NCBI GenBank assembly: GCA_016702415.1
Contig: JADJEA010000011.1
Location: 91,262-155,261 of the forward strand
Length of the DNA stretch: 64,000 nt
From: Nostocoides sp.
GTDB lineage: Bacteria > Actinomycetota > Actinomycetes > Actinomycetales > Dermatophilaceae
Direction of reading: 5' to 3'
This document shows, piece by piece, positions 34,501-43,667 of the stretch. Under the pieces are notes generated by a model that was not told the origin of the DNA, made no database searches, and worked only from the letters and a program-made list of their open reading frames with translations. How positions within the stretch are numbered: the stretch's first letter is position 1; each line of letters starts with the position of its first letter. The translations under genes and the position numbers were made by a program.

Positions 34501-35391
34501 TGTGCCCGCGCGCGCCTTCTTGATGATGGTTTCGTATGCCGCCCAGAACCGCCCGAAGTCCATCGCCTCGGCCGCCTTGATCGACGGGACGAGCAACTGG
34601 CGGGAGCCGTCGGGCTTGGCCTGGTCGATGGCGATGCCGAGGTTGACGTGTGCCGGCACGCTGAGGGCCGGTTTGCCGTCGACCTCGGTATAGCTGTTGT
34701 TGAGCTCGGGCATCGACGCGAGCGCACGCACGAGAGCGAACCCGATGATGTGGGTGAAGGAGACCTTGCCGCCGCGGGACCGGGCGAGGTGGTTGTTGAT
34801 GACGACGCGGTTGTCGATGAGGAGTTTTGCCGGGACGCTGCGGACGCTGGTCGCCGTGGGCACCTCAAGCGAGGTCTCCATGTTGGTGACGACCCGCGCG
34901 CTGGCCCCTCGGATGGGGCTGACGCTCGGCTGCTCGGTGGCTCCCCGCCCTCCGGCGGTCGAGGCTTCGCGGGGCTTCGGGGTCTCTCTCGGTGCGGAGT
35001 GCTTCGGCGAGTCTCCCGAGCGTGTCGAGGGTGACGGGGGAGTGGGGGGCACCGGGACGGGGGTCGTCGGTGCGGGAGCCGGGCTGGACGTCACCGGTGT
35101 GGACGGAACCTGGGTGGATGGAACCGGCGGGGACAGAACCGGGGCGGAGGGCAAGGCGGCGGACGGCACCGGGGTCGGCGCCGGTCCCGCCGTCGGGCGC
35201 CCCGGGGCGGCCGACGGCGTCGCCGCGGGTTTCGTGCCATTGCCCTCGGGGCGGTAGGTCGCGAAGTAGTCCCACCAGGCCGGGTCGACGGAGTCACGAT
35301 CGGCGAGATAGCTCTCGTAGAGCTCGTCGACGAGCCAGTCGTTGGCGCCGAACGTCGCGCTCAGATCACCGGAGGATTGCGGGTCAGCCAC
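31525..35391 (-). CDS. kgd: multifunctional 2-oxoglutarate dehydrogenase E1/E2 (Kgd)
   Basis: This 1288-residue fusion is typical of actinobacteria. It has an N-terminal E1 segment (LVDELYESYLADRDSVDPAWWDYF), a Pro/Ala/Thr-rich linker of about 110 residues, an acyltransferase-like domain (about 165-400; 'HIIGFALVRALASM', 'YDHRIIQGAQSGD') and a thiamine-diphosphate E1 domain with 'GDAAFAGQGVVAETLNLSQLRGY' and 'VVINNQVGFTT'. The C-terminal module holds 'YEGQGPDHSSARIERYLQ'. It acts in the TCA cycle, making succinyl-CoA with a separate E3. GTG 35389-35391 is the start. Confidence 0.96.
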   Translation of the reverse strand: MADPQSSGDLSATFGANDWLVDELYESYLADRDSVDPAWWDYFATYRPEGNGTKPAATPSAAPGRPTAGPAPTPVPSAALPSAPVLSPPVPSTQVPSTPVTSSPAPAPTTPVPVPPTPPSPSTRSGDSPKHSAPRETPKPREASTAGGRGATEQPSVSPIRGASARVVTNMETSLEVPTATSVRSVPAKLLIDNRVVINNHLARSRGGKVSFTHIIGFALVRALASMPELNNSYTEVDGKPALSVPAHVNLGIAIDQAKPDGSRQLLVPSIKAAEAMDFGRFWAAYETIIKKARAGTLTVEDFQGTTISLTNPGTLGTVHSVPRLMKGQGAIIGVGSLEYPAEWQGASLTILNRNGVSKILTLTSTYDHRIIQGAQSGDLLRVIHGLLLGEDGFYDDIFESLRIPYEPVRWVRDIDASHDDDINKVARVQQLINAYRVRGHLMADTDPLEYRQRRHPDLDVTTHDLSLWDLDRHFATGGFGGQAFLPLRRILGILRDSYCRTIGIEYMHITDPAQRKWIQRKVEVGYAKIPREEQLRILRRLNAAEAFETFLQTKFVGQKRFSLEGGESVIALLDRILSRAATDRLDEVCIGMPHRGRLNVLANIAGKSPGQIFQEFEGRLDPRSVQGSGDVKYHLGTEGVFTAENGDTTKVHLAANPSHLEAVNPVLEGIARAKQDRINLGGEDFTVLPILLHGDAAFAGQGVVAETLNLSQLRGYRTGGTIHVVINNQVGFTTAPSSSRSSLYCTDVAKMVQAPIFHVNGDDPEACVHVAELAYEFRQEFDKDVVIDMVCYRRRGHNEGDDPSMTQPLMYNLIEAKRSVRKLYTEALIGRGDISQDEADAALRDYQQQLERVFVETKAALQQGDRRSDPATRGTDVEGHAGLALPAVQSADAPRRSASDTAISPETLQRIGNAFVDAPPGFTVHPKLLQAMEKRAESVREGGIDWGTGELIAFGSLLMEGTPVRLAGQDSRRGTFVQRHAVLIDKTTAGEWTPLRYLSDDQAKFWVYDSMLSEYAAMGFEYGYSVERPDALVLWEAQFGDFANGAQTILDEFISSSEQKWGQRSSVVLLLPHGYEGQGPDHSSARIERYLQLCAEDNMTVAYPSTPASHFHLLRRQAYARPRRPLVVFTPKSMLRLKAASSMPEDFTSGTFRPVLPDRLSLPKHAVDRVLLASGKVVYELEAEREKRGDQRTAILRLEQLYPLAGDQIARMMAEYPNADLVHVQDEPRNQGAYPFLALNLPEQLLANGFTRPLLSVSRPASASPATGSSKKHAVEEAALLAAAFNR

Positions 35392-35485
35392 AGCCGGACG
35401 CCTCTTTCATTCGTCATCGACGACGGATTGCATGTGATCTCGACAGGTTACCCCGGCGTCGACTCCGGGGCCTATCGCGTCGCCA

Positions 35486-36328
35486 TCAGGCGACGTCGCG
35501 CCGGGTGGTCAGGAGCGCGCCGACGATGGCGAGGGCGGCGGCATACACGATGAGGACGAGGCCGGCCTGCCACCAATGGGCGAAGTACTGGGCCTGGGAG
35601 GCCGGATCCACATTCTGACCTTGGGTGGGGTCGCTCGTGATGAGCATATTGGTCGTGAGATTGCCGGGGACCCACTTCATCGCGGAGTACCAGTGCTTGA
35701 CGGTGAAGAGAATGTTGAGGACCAGCTGGACGATGAACGCCAGGCCGACCGCGATGAGGACCGCGGCGATCTGGTTGCGCACCAGCATGCCGACGCCGAA
35801 GCCGAAGAGCATCCACACGACGAACGCGACGATGCCCAGGCCCAATGACTGCCAGACCTTCGGCTCGGTGAGCAGGGTCGGCTGATGCTTGACGAACTTG
35901 ATGATCGGCGCGGCCCCGGCAATGCTCGCGGCGGCGTGGACCACGGCATACAGCGCCCCGGTGGTGGCCACCGCGACCGCCTTGGACAGCATGACGACCC
36001 AGCGATTCGGGGTGGAGAGGAAGGTGGCCGAGATGGTCTTGTGGCGGTACTCCCCGGTGATGAGCATGACGCCGAGAGCCAGCGGGAAGAGCAGGGTCAT
36101 CTGCTGAACGATGCCGGCGTTGTAGATCAACTGGGCGGTGCCGATCGTCAGTCGGGCGAACGGATTGCCTTGCCCCCCGTTGTCGCCGCCGGACATCTGG
36201 GCATTGCCCAGGAGCGCCGCGAACCCCATCGCGATGAGGGCGGCCAGGACGGCCATGCCGAGGCCCATGCCCCACCAGAGGCGGGTGGTGAAGACCTTCC
36301 GCAGTTCCGAGCGGATGGCGCCGATCAT
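35486..36328 (-). CDS. ABC-2 type transporter permease
   Basis: This 280-residue membrane protein has about six helices and the typical 'RSELRKVFTTRLWWGMG' start and 'LITGEYRHKTISATFLSTPNRWVVMLSKA' segment of ABC-2 exporters. The ATPase gene upstream ends one base inside this start. The exported compound is unknown; such pairs often confer drug or lipid export. Confidence 0.88.
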   Translation of the reverse strand: MIGAIRSELRKVFTTRLWWGMGLGMAVLAALIAMGFAALLGNAQMSGGDNGGQGNPFARLTIGTAQLIYNAGIVQQMTLLFPLALGVMLITGEYRHKTISATFLSTPNRWVVMLSKAVAVATTGALYAVVHAAASIAGAAPIIKFVKHQPTLLTEPKVWQSLGLGIVAFVVWMLFGFGVGMLVRNQIAAVLIAVGLAFIVQLVLNILFTVKHWYSAMKWVPGNLTTNMLITSDPTQGQNVDPASQAQYFAHWWQAGLVLIVYAAALAIVGALLTTRRDVA

Positions 36329-37338
36329 CAGTGGTTCCTTCCGTCCTGAGCGGGTATGCCGGTCGGTGCAGGGTCGGCGGGAGTCGTCCCGTCGGTCGGG
36401 GGCGGGGAGCCAGGCGCGCCCAGGTTGCGGTTCTGGCCCTCGGTCAGGGCGAAGAACAACTCCTCGAGGTCACTCGATTGCGACTGCAATTGCCAGACCG
36501 GCAGGCCTGCCCTTAGGGCCACATCACCGACTAGCCGCAGGTCGTCGGTCTCGGCCAGGAGGCTGTCCTTGTCGGGTCCCGGCTGGGAGCCGACCGCCGA
36601 GACCCGCAATGCCCCCGCGAGGGCGGCCGGGTCGGAGGTGCGCACGAGCGCCCGCGCCGGGCCGTGCAGCGACGCCATGGTGCCGAAGCGCACGAGCCGA
36701 CCGTTGCTGATGATGACGACGTCGTCGACGGTCTGCTCGACCTCGGCCAGCATGTGGCTCGACACCAGGAGGGTCTTTCCCTGGCCGGCGAGATGCCGCA
36801 AGAACCCGCGCAGCCACCGGATGCCTTCGGGATCGAGGCCATTGGCCGGTTCGTCGAGGACGAGGACCTGGGGATCGCCCAGGAGCGCGGCGGCCAGTCC
36901 GAGACGCTGACGCATCCCGAGGGAGTATCCCCCCGCGCGTTTGCGCGCCGCGGCGGGTATGCCGACCAACTCCAGCAAGGCGTCGACCCGAGCGTCCGGG
37001 ATGCCGGCGGTTGCGGCGAGGACCCGGAGGTGGTCGCGACCCGAGCGGCCGGGGTGGAAGTTCGTCGCCTCCAGGGCGGAGCCGACGACGGTCAGCGGGT
37101 GGGGGATCTCGGCATACCGGCGTCCGCCGATGGTCGCGGTGCCGCCGGTCGGACGGACCAGGCCGAGGAGCATCCGCAGGGTCGTGGTCTTGCCGGCCCC
37201 ATTGGGTCCGAGGAAACCCGTGATCCGTCCGGGTTCGACCGTGAAGGTCAGGTCGTCGACGGCCGTGAGAGTGCCGAACCGCTTCGTCAGGCCGGATATC
37301 TCGATCTGCGAACCGGGCGTGAGGGCATGCGCGCTCAC
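36328..37338 (-). CDS. ABC transporter ATP-binding protein (export type)
   Basis: This ATPase has Walker A GPNGAGKTT, signature YSLGMRQRLGLA, Walker B VLVLDEPANGLDP and the switch His in LLVSSHML. The first 230 residues form the ATPase domain; the C-terminal about 100 residues are variable. I prefer GTG 37338 (MSAHALTPGSQIEI), which has GAAGGGGGA upstream, over the in-frame ATG at 37374. It pairs with the permease gene that follows. Confidence 0.9.
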   Translation of the reverse strand: MSAHALTPGSQIEISGLTKRFGTLTAVDDLTFTVEPGRITGFLGPNGAGKTTTLRMLLGLVRPTGGTATIGGRRYAEIPHPLTVVGSALEATNFHPGRSGRDHLRVLAATAGIPDARVDALLELVGIPAAARKRAGGYSLGMRQRLGLAAALLGDPQVLVLDEPANGLDPEGIRWLRGFLRHLAGQGKTLLVSSHMLAEVEQTVDDVVIISNGRLVRFGTMASLHGPARALVRTSDPAALAGALRVSAVGSQPGPDKDSLLAETDDLRLVGDVALRAGLPVWQLQSQSSDLEELFFALTEGQNRNLGAPGSPPPTDGTTPADPAPTGIPAQDGRNH

Positions 37339-37409
37339 TGGGTCCCCCTTCTCCTCGGGTATGGCGCAGCTCATTCAACCAGGCCGACGTCAGTAGACTT
37401 CGCCACACT

Positions 37410-38744
37410 ATGACCGAGTGGCTGCTGGTCCTCCTCGCGATCGTGCTGACAGTCGGGACGGGCGTGTTCGTTGCCGCGGAGTTCTCCCTCGTCGCCCTTG
37501 ATCGCCCCACAGTGCAACGCGCCGTCGATCAGGGGGACCGTCGGGCTTCGGTTGTGCTCACCTCGTTGCGCGGGCTCTCGACCCAACTGTCTGCGGCGCA
37601 GGTCGGGATCACCCTGACCACCCTGGTCCTCGGGTTCATTGCCGAGCCGTCCGTGGGGGCCTTGCTCGAGATCCCCCTGGAGGCGGCCGGACTTTCGGGT
37701 CACGCGCTGTCGGCTGTCGCCTCGCTGCTCGCCCTGGTCGTCGCGACGCTCTTCTCGATGATCGTCGGGGAACTGGTCCCGCAGTTTCTCGGGATCAGTG
37801 CGCCCCTGCGGGTGGCGAAGATCGTCGCCGTCCCGGTGCGCGTTTTCGCGTTGATCGCCCGCCCGCTCATCCTCGTCCTCAATGGATCGGCCAATGCCCT
37901 TCTTCGCGCGATCGGGATCGAACCGCAGGAGGAGCTCTCGGCCGCGCGGACTCCCCAGGAACTGGCCTCGCTGGTGCGGACCTCGGCGGCCGCCGGCACG
38001 CTCGACGAGGGGACGGCGAGGCTGGTCACCGCCTCGCTGGGCTTCGGCTCGCAAACGGCCGCCGACGTCATGACCCCACGTTCACGCACCGTCGGTGTCG
38101 ACCGGACCGTCAGCGCCGCCGAAATCGCTGCGCTGGCCCGCAAGACGGGTCATTCCCGCTTCCCCGTCCTCGGCATGGACTGGGACGACATCGTCGGCCT
38201 GGTCCACGTCAAGGCGGCGGTCGCGGTTCCCTTCGAACGGCGCAAGGCAGTGCCCGCGTCCGCGCTCATGGTCGATCCGGTCATAGTTCCCGAGACCGTG
38301 CGGCTCGACCCCCTCCTGACGACGCTGCGCGGCGGGCTCCAGATCGCCGTCGTCGTCGACGAGTACGGCGGCACGTCCGGGGTGGTCACGCTCGAGGATG
38401 TCGTCGAGGAGATCGTCGGCGATGTCGGGGACGAGCACGATCGCAGCCAGACGACCGGTCGACGCTATGTCGACGGGTCCTGGACCGTCCCGGGAATGTG
38501 GCGACCGGACGAGATCCGCACCAGGACCGGGGCGGAGATCCCGGACGGCCGGGCCTACGAGACGGTCGGCGGCTTCGTCATGGCCGCCCTCGGGCGGGTG
38601 CCGGTCGTCGGGGACCGGGTGGACGGCATACCGGGATGGCGCCTGACGGTCGCCGACATGGAGGGCCGCCGGGTCGACCGATTGCGCCTGATTCCCCTCC
38701 CACCCGCCGGTGCCGAGGACAGCGACGACGAGGGTATGCCGTGA
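37410..38744 (+). CDS. CNNM/CorC (HlyC-type) membrane protein with CBS pair
   Basis: This 444-residue protein has a DUF21/CNNM transmembrane domain ('VFVAAEFSLVALDRPTVQRAVDQGD', 'LSAAQVGITLTTLVLGFIAEP'). A CBS pair (VMTPRSRTVGVDRTVSAAEIAALARKTGHSRFPVLG ... 'VVVDEYGGTSGVVTLEDVVEEIVGDVGDE') and a CorC_HlyC domain follow. Family members handle magnesium or cobalt efflux. It overlaps a second paralogue by 4 bp. Confidence 0.92.
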   Translation: MTEWLLVLLAIVLTVGTGVFVAAEFSLVALDRPTVQRAVDQGDRRASVVLTSLRGLSTQLSAAQVGITLTTLVLGFIAEPSVGALLEIPLEAAGLSGHALSAVASLLALVVATLFSMIVGELVPQFLGISAPLRVAKIVAVPVRVFALIARPLILVLNGSANALLRAIGIEPQEELSAARTPQELASLVRTSAAAGTLDEGTARLVTASLGFGSQTAADVMTPRSRTVGVDRTVSAAEIAALARKTGHSRFPVLGMDWDDIVGLVHVKAAVAVPFERRKAVPASALMVDPVIVPETVRLDPLLTTLRGGLQIAVVVDEYGGTSGVVTLEDVVEEIVGDVGDEHDRSQTTGRRYVDGSWTVPGMWRPDEIRTRTGAEIPDGRAYETVGGFVMAALGRVPVVGDRVDGIPGWRLTVADMEGRRVDRLRLIPLPPAGAEDSDDEGMP

Positions 38745-39775
38745 GCCTCGCCATCTGGGTGACCATTGCCCTCCTGCTGCTCAATGCGTTCTTCGTCGGT
38801 GCTGAGTTTGCGGCGATGGCCGCGCGACGCAGCCAGCTCGAGCCGTTGGCGGCGGAGGGGAGCCGGCGCGCGGCGACCTGCCTGCGAGCGAGCGAGCACA
38901 TGGGGTCGGTGCTGGCGTGCGCGCAGTTGGGCATCACCTTGTGCTCGGTGCTGCTCGGCGCATTCTCCGAGGCAGCGCTGCACCACGTCCTTGAAGGTCC
39001 GGCCGGCCGACTCGGCTTGTCCGAGGGCATGACCTCTGCCGTCGCGCTCGCTGGCGCGTTGCTGATCGTCGTCTATGTGCATGTCGTGGTCGGGGAGATG
39101 ATCCCCAAGAACCTCTCGATCTCGGCGCCGGAGCGGGCGGCCCTGGTCCTGGTGCCGCCGTTGTTCTGGTTGACACGCGTCCTCGGACCGTTCATTGCGG
39201 TCATGGAAGGGCTGGCCAAGTTCGTCGTCCGGCGTCTGGGCATCGAGCCCAAGGACGAGATGACCAGCGCCTTCACCGCCGAAGAGGTCTCTCATATCGT
39301 CGCCGAATCCCACCGTGAAGGGCTGGTCCAGGAGGAGCAGTTCGGATTGGTCGGGGCGGCACTGGAGTTCAGCGACAAGGATGCGGGGGAGGTCGGCATA
39401 CCTCTGCGGGATCTGGTGACCGTGGCCGACGACGCGACCCCGGAGCAGATCGAACGCCTGGTGGCCAAATACGGGTTCTCGCGCTTCCCGGTGCGGGGGA
39501 AGTCGGGAGACCTCGTCGGCTATCTCCACCTCAAGGACGTCCTGTATGCCGATGCCGTCAAGCGCCGAGAACCGGTGCCGGCCAAGCGGATTCGCCGCCT
39601 CGCCACCGTCGCGGTGACCGATGAGGTCGAGGCTGTGCTTGCGACCATGCAGAGCACCGGGTCCCATCTCGCCCGGGTCGTGGACAGCAACGGAACCGTC
39701 ACTGCGGTGGTCTTCCTCGAGGACGTCCTAGAGCAGCTCGTCGGTGAGGTCCAGGACGCGTCACAGAGGCGCTGA
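38741..39775 (+). CDS. CNNM/CorC-type membrane protein, second paralogue
   Basis: This 344-residue protein starts at GTG 38741 (MSLAIWVTIALLLLNAFFVGAEFAAMAARRSQLEPLA). It has a DUF21 domain, a CBS pair ('FSRFPVRGKSGDLVGYLHLKDVLYA', 'VVFLEDVLEQLVGEVQD') and no C-terminal CorC_HlyC domain. Tandem long/short CNNM pairs are common in actinobacteria and may form heteromers. It ends 3 bp from the convergent transpeptidase stop. Confidence 0.92.
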   Translation: MSLAIWVTIALLLLNAFFVGAEFAAMAARRSQLEPLAAEGSRRAATCLRASEHMGSVLACAQLGITLCSVLLGAFSEAALHHVLEGPAGRLGLSEGMTSAVALAGALLIVVYVHVVVGEMIPKNLSISAPERAALVLVPPLFWLTRVLGPFIAVMEGLAKFVVRRLGIEPKDEMTSAFTAEEVSHIVAESHREGLVQEEQFGLVGAALEFSDKDAGEVGIPLRDLVTVADDATPEQIERLVAKYGFSRFPVRGKSGDLVGYLHLKDVLYADAVKRREPVPAKRIRRLATVAVTDEVEAVLATMQSTGSHLARVVDSNGTVTAVVFLEDVLEQLVGEVQDASQRR

Positions 39776-39778
39776 CCT

Positions 39779-41105
39779 TTAGTCGGCGGTCCACTGGGTC
39801 CAGGAGAGGTACCAGTCGCCCTCGCCGTTGCCGACCGAGACCGTGTTGGTCGGGTAGTCGACGGTGACCAGGTCGCCGGCCTGGGCGAGGCTGTAGAACC
39901 ACGTGGCGTCGGCGGTAGTCAGGTGGATGCAGCCGTGGGAGGTGTTGGCGCGTCCGATGAGGCCGTCCCGCGGCGCCGCGTGCGTGTAGGTGCCGCTGTA
40001 CGTCAGTTGGACGGTCCAATCGACTAGTTGGTCGTAATAGTTGGGGTCCTTCGTGTCGCAGGCGAGACCGGTGCTGCAGGAGGTCATTCGCGTCGTCCGG
40101 GCCTTACCGAGGACGACCATCGCCCCGCCCCAGGTCTGGAAGCCGGGTTTGCCCAGCCCGACCGGCATGGTGCGCAGGAGTTTCGATCCGCTGTAGACGC
40201 GCATCGTCAGTGAGGAGGGGTCGACGACGGCGCGGACGTCCGAGGTCACCGTGAAGGTCGTGGAGGCGGCGTTGGCGCCGAAGACCCCGCCGCCGAGGGG
40301 CACGCCGTCGATATCGCCGCTCACCTTTACGGTGGTCCCGAGCTTCCAGGGCTTCTCGGGGCGGTAGTCCACCCGCCTGTCACTCACCCAGCGCCAGGCC
40401 CCTCGCGTCGCTGGCGTCGCTCACCGTGAACTGCGTTAACGCTGCCGCACGGTCCGTCACGGCTGCCCCGAACTCGACGACGATCGGCTGATAGACGCCC
40501 ACGGTCGCGCCATCGCCGGGCCCGAGATAGGTGATGTGGATGACCTGGGCATTCGGCAACTGTGGGGTATGGACGGTCAGGCTCGTGGTGACCGGGTGGC
40601 CATCGGCCCCCTGCGCCCGGGCGCTGACGACATACGTGCTGGCCAGAGCGAGTGGGTGCGCCGGCGTCCACACGCCGGTCGTGGGCTCTCGATCGCCGTC
40701 GACGAGGGTGCCATCGGCGCTCCGGACGGACAGCTCGTTCAGACTCCCGTGCACGACGTGCACCTCGACAGGCGCCTCGGTGGAGACGGCCGTCTTGTCC
40801 GCCTTGCCGTCGAAGGGCCGGGCGGTGAGCGTGATCTCAGCAGGGGACATGGGTGTGGCCGGTGCGTGGCTCGTCGACGGAGTCCCCGAAGCGCCCGAAG
40901 TGACCGGATCGTGGCATCCGGTCATCAGCCTCGCGGAAGCCACGAGTGTCGCGATCGCCAACCCGATCCGACGGTGCTGTCGGCTGCCCGTCCTCGCCTC
41001 GTCCTCGCCCCCCGTGCCATGCGGTGTCGATCCGGGATCCTCGCAGATCCCGCCGATCACTCCCGTCGGAGCCGCTCGTCGGCGGCACTCGGATGAGCCG
41101 TGCAC
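39779..41105 (-). pseudogene. L,D-transpeptidase lipoprotein, frameshifted
   Basis: Two minus-strand frames make one enzyme. The upstream part has a lipoprotein-like signal (GLAIATLVASARLMTGC) and an Ig-like domain up to 'FTVSDASDARG'. The downstream part continues WRWVSDRRVDYRPEKPWK with the YkuD catalytic domain and its 'SHGCIHLT' active-site Cys motif. The switch falls at the CCCC run 40399-40402, so a one-base indel is likely. The enzyme makes 3-3 peptidoglycan cross-links outside the membrane. The far 5' end (GTG 41105 or the GTG in 'GVIGGICED') is uncertain. Confidence 0.8.
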
Positions 41106-41504
41106 TTGGTGGGACTCCTGTCGAACGAATCAGGTCGGTTCTCCAGACCTGTGATCCGTCCGACGAGCTTGCGCCCACGCAGCCGCAGTCGCCAGCCAGC
41201 AACGAGTCGCCGGTTGACGAAGCTCAATGGCGAGCAACGATCACGTCTCATCACTCGCTATCGCGAAGGCAGGTCGATCCCCCAACTCACGCAGGAGTTC
41301 GGCGCGCACGGTCAGACCATCCGCGAATTGCTGCTCGACGCCGGCGAAGACGTCAAGACCTCGATGTCCCGATCGCTGACTGAAGCGCAGATCGCTCAGG
41401 CCGTGAGATTGCGGGCCGGCGGCGCCACCGTTGCCGAAGCGGCACGTGTGGTCGGCGGGTCTGAGAGTTCGGTGCGGCGAGCGTTGAAGATCAAAGGCTT
41501 ATAG
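41100..41504 (+). pseudogene. serine-recombinase C-terminal tail remnant (two helix-turn-helix units)
   Basis: The meaningful part runs from about 41215: 'LNGEQRSRLITRYREGRSIPQLTQEFGAHGQTIRELLLDAGE' then 'LTEAQIAQAVRLRAGGATVAEAARVVGGSESSVRRALKIKGL'. These are two successive HTH units like those at the end of actinobacterial resolvases. The catalytic and zinc-ribbon parts are absent. It marks the left edge of the island. Confidence 0.55.
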
Positions 41505-41559
41505 AGGGGCGTGACGTTTCGTGATTTCGCCATATGCCCATTAAGAAAGTCATCTAGGC

Positions 41560-42744
41560 CTATCGCCCTGGGGCATGAATAGTATTCACGCTGCCAACCC
41601 TTATCGGTCTGGCCCCGAAGCCCTGCATGATCAGCCAGGCGGCGCCAGTGAGTGGCATAGCCGCTGTAGCGAGCACCCACCACGGCCGTGGTACTTGGTC
41701 GAGGACTCCAAGTGGTGACAGTGTGAGTGGCGATACTGCAAATACAGCAGCGGCAATCAGGGAGAAAATGTACTGGCGCGAAGCGCAAAGCTGCATTATG
41801 AATGGTATGCACCAAATCCAGTGGTGCGACCAAGACACGGGCGAGGCCAAAAGACTGCCCATGGCACCCGCTACGACGAGAGTTGCCCTATCATTCCGCT
41901 CGTGCGCGCGACGAACTACGTAGTAGGCCGCGCCAAGGGCCGCGGCCTGAAGCGGGAGCGTTGCCAATGGATTAGGCGTGTCATCATGGAGGATTCGCGC
42001 GATGACTCCAACGAGAGACTGGTTATCGGGATAACCCCCACCTCCCGAGCGTTCGGTTGAAAAAAGCAACTTAAGCCAATATTGACGCGTGCTTGCTGGG
42101 TTGACTAGATATGACACCGCAATCGTGGCTAGGCCGGTTACCGCAACGCGAATAATACTGCGCCAGTCGCGTTGTGCAACCAGGCAAATTACGAAAGCTG
42201 CCGGCACGAGCTTAATCCCTGCGGCCAGCCCAATGAGTACACCCCTGAATCGTCGGGGTAGCAAAAGGAGATCGACCACAACCAACGCAGCAAGGACCAC
42301 ATTGATTTGACCCTGTTGCACTGTGCGAAGTATCGGCTCGGAGAGTAGGCCAAAGTACCCGGCCAATAGTATTTGACCAGTCGGCCAGTTAAGTTCTCTT
42401 CCGAAGAGATACACGAACAGAGCATAGGCACACGCCGAGAGGACTAGGAGGAGTGAGATTGAGGCCACCCACGGAAGAAGAGCGAACACCGTGAAAGCGA
42501 TAGCCGCAAAGGGCGGGTACGTGAAGACAAGCTCCCCTTGGCCATGGGTTCTGCTTTGGTAAAGTTCATCCCCGGAAAGAATGGCTTCTGCGCCTCGACG
42601 GTACACCGCCAGGTCCTGGAAGCGGCTCGGTTCAGAAAGCCAGCTTTTATACCGCAAGCCGATTAGGCCAGCAACTATCGCGGCTATGAGTACTATGATC
42701 TGCGACGAACGCGCAGTGAACGCTGGTGTCTTGAGGGACATCAT
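41560..42744 (-). CDS. GT87-type (DUF2029) polyprenol-dependent mannosyltransferase-like membrane protein
   Basis: This 394-residue protein has about ten membrane helices and the DUF2029 features 'FQDLAVYRRGAEAILSGDELY', 'FTYPPFAAIAF', 'ILRTVQQGQINVVLAALVVVDL' and 'PVSWSHHWIWCIPF'. Such GT-C enzymes transfer mannose from polyprenyl-phosphate outside the membrane in actinobacteria. ATG 42744 overlaps the lipoprotein stop (ATGA). The gene is AT-richer than core genes, suggesting transfer. Confidence 0.85.
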   Translation of the reverse strand: MMSLKTPAFTARSSQIIVLIAAIVAGLIGLRYKSWLSEPSRFQDLAVYRRGAEAILSGDELYQSRTHGQGELVFTYPPFAAIAFTVFALLPWVASISLLLVLSACAYALFVYLFGRELNWPTGQILLAGYFGLLSEPILRTVQQGQINVVLAALVVVDLLLLPRRFRGVLIGLAAGIKLVPAAFVICLVAQRDWRSIIRVAVTGLATIAVSYLVNPASTRQYWLKLLFSTERSGGGGYPDNQSLVGVIARILHDDTPNPLATLPLQAAALGAAYYVVRRAHERNDRATLVVAGAMGSLLASPVSWSHHWIWCIPFIMQLCASRQYIFSLIAAAVFAVSPLTLSPLGVLDQVPRPWWVLATAAMPLTGAAWLIMQGFGARPIRVGSVNTIHAPGR

Positions 42745-43667
42745 CCGGACTGGCGCACCTCAGAGGCTCTGCTGTCGGCACCAAGTATTGTCTGGATCGC
42801 AGCCTCTGCCGCTCGTCGTTCTTCGGCTGATAGCGTCAAGGCAAGGTCATGTATGGATGTCATAACGAACCTAGCGTAGCCTGTTGATTCCTGGCAATCG
42901 AAATCGCGCGTTGCAGCAGCGATTTCGCTCGCTTCAAAGGTCATTCCGTGCGGAACGCCGCGGGGGAGTTCCGGGTAGCTGGACTGGAAGTCCGTTTGTA
43001 ATGCTGCGGGCGTCGCGTAGTGGTAGCTATATTCGGCCATGCACTCGGACCATTGTTTGGCGACTCGATCGAAGCCGACACGCCTTGCTATATTTTGTCG
43101 TAGGTGAAGGTTGAGATAGTTTGGTAGATACTCCACCTCTGCCCACTTCGCGACCGAGCCGCCAAGAATCTCACGTGCCTCCGCGTAGCACCCACTGAGA
43201 GGCACCGTTATTTTGTAGTCGTTCGGTAAGATTACGGCTTGACGGTCAGACGCCACGTCTCCTAATAGGAGAGTTTCCGTGTTGGGATCCGTCGGCTCTT
43301 CGGCGTCCACGTTAAGATGGCCTGATCGCCAGACATTGTAACCATACTCGGCCCGATATGTGCGGTCGGGCATAGCTTGTGCTCGGCTGTCCTCAACTGT
43401 TGAATGGGGAAGATAAGAGCGCCCGCTGCGCCGTTTGACGCAGTCAGACACAAGACCATTCTGGGTCACTTCACGCCATGCCTCGAAATCCCAGTACGCG
43501 TCACTCAGCTCTGCCAAGTCTTTCGGTCGCATCTCCAGGACGGGAGACGGAAACGGCACCTGCTGTTTGGTGTTTGGGTGGGGGGCTTCCGATTGGCAAC
43601 CCGCCAGCAGCGCTAGGCCCGCGACGAGCAAGGTCGTCGCGGGCCTAGATGCCAATGCTCTCAGCAA
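42741..43667 (-). CDS. lipoprotein of unknown function
   Basis: This 308-residue protein starts at TTG 43667 (MLRALASRPATTLLVAGLALLAGC, a clear lipobox). It contains five further cysteines and repeated aromatic residues (SDAYWDFEAWREVTQNGLV; AEYGYNVWRSGH; SECMAEYSYHYATP). I do not recognise a family. It overlaps the protease-inhibitor gene upstream and the GT87 gene downstream, so three extracytoplasmic proteins are coexpressed. Confidence 0.75.
   Translation of the reverse strand: MLRALASRPATTLLVAGLALLAGCQSEAPHPNTKQQVPFPSPVLEMRPKDLAELSDAYWDFEAWREVTQNGLVSDCVKRRSGRSYLPHSTVEDSRAQAMPDRTYRAEYGYNVWRSGHLNVDAEEPTDPNTETLLLGDVASDRQAVILPNDYKITVPLSGCYAEAREILGGSVAKWAEVEYLPNYLNLHLRQNIARRVGFDRVAKQWSECMAEYSYHYATPAALQTDFQSSYPELPRGVPHGMTFEASEIAAATRDFDCQESTGYARFVMTSIHDLALTLSAEERRAAEAAIQTILGADSRASEVRQSG

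Noticed and set aside
41100..41130. A left attachment site matching the 3' end of tRNA-Arg(CCG)
   Set aside because: Only short matches (TTGGTG, TCGAAC) were seen by eye; too little for an att duplication.
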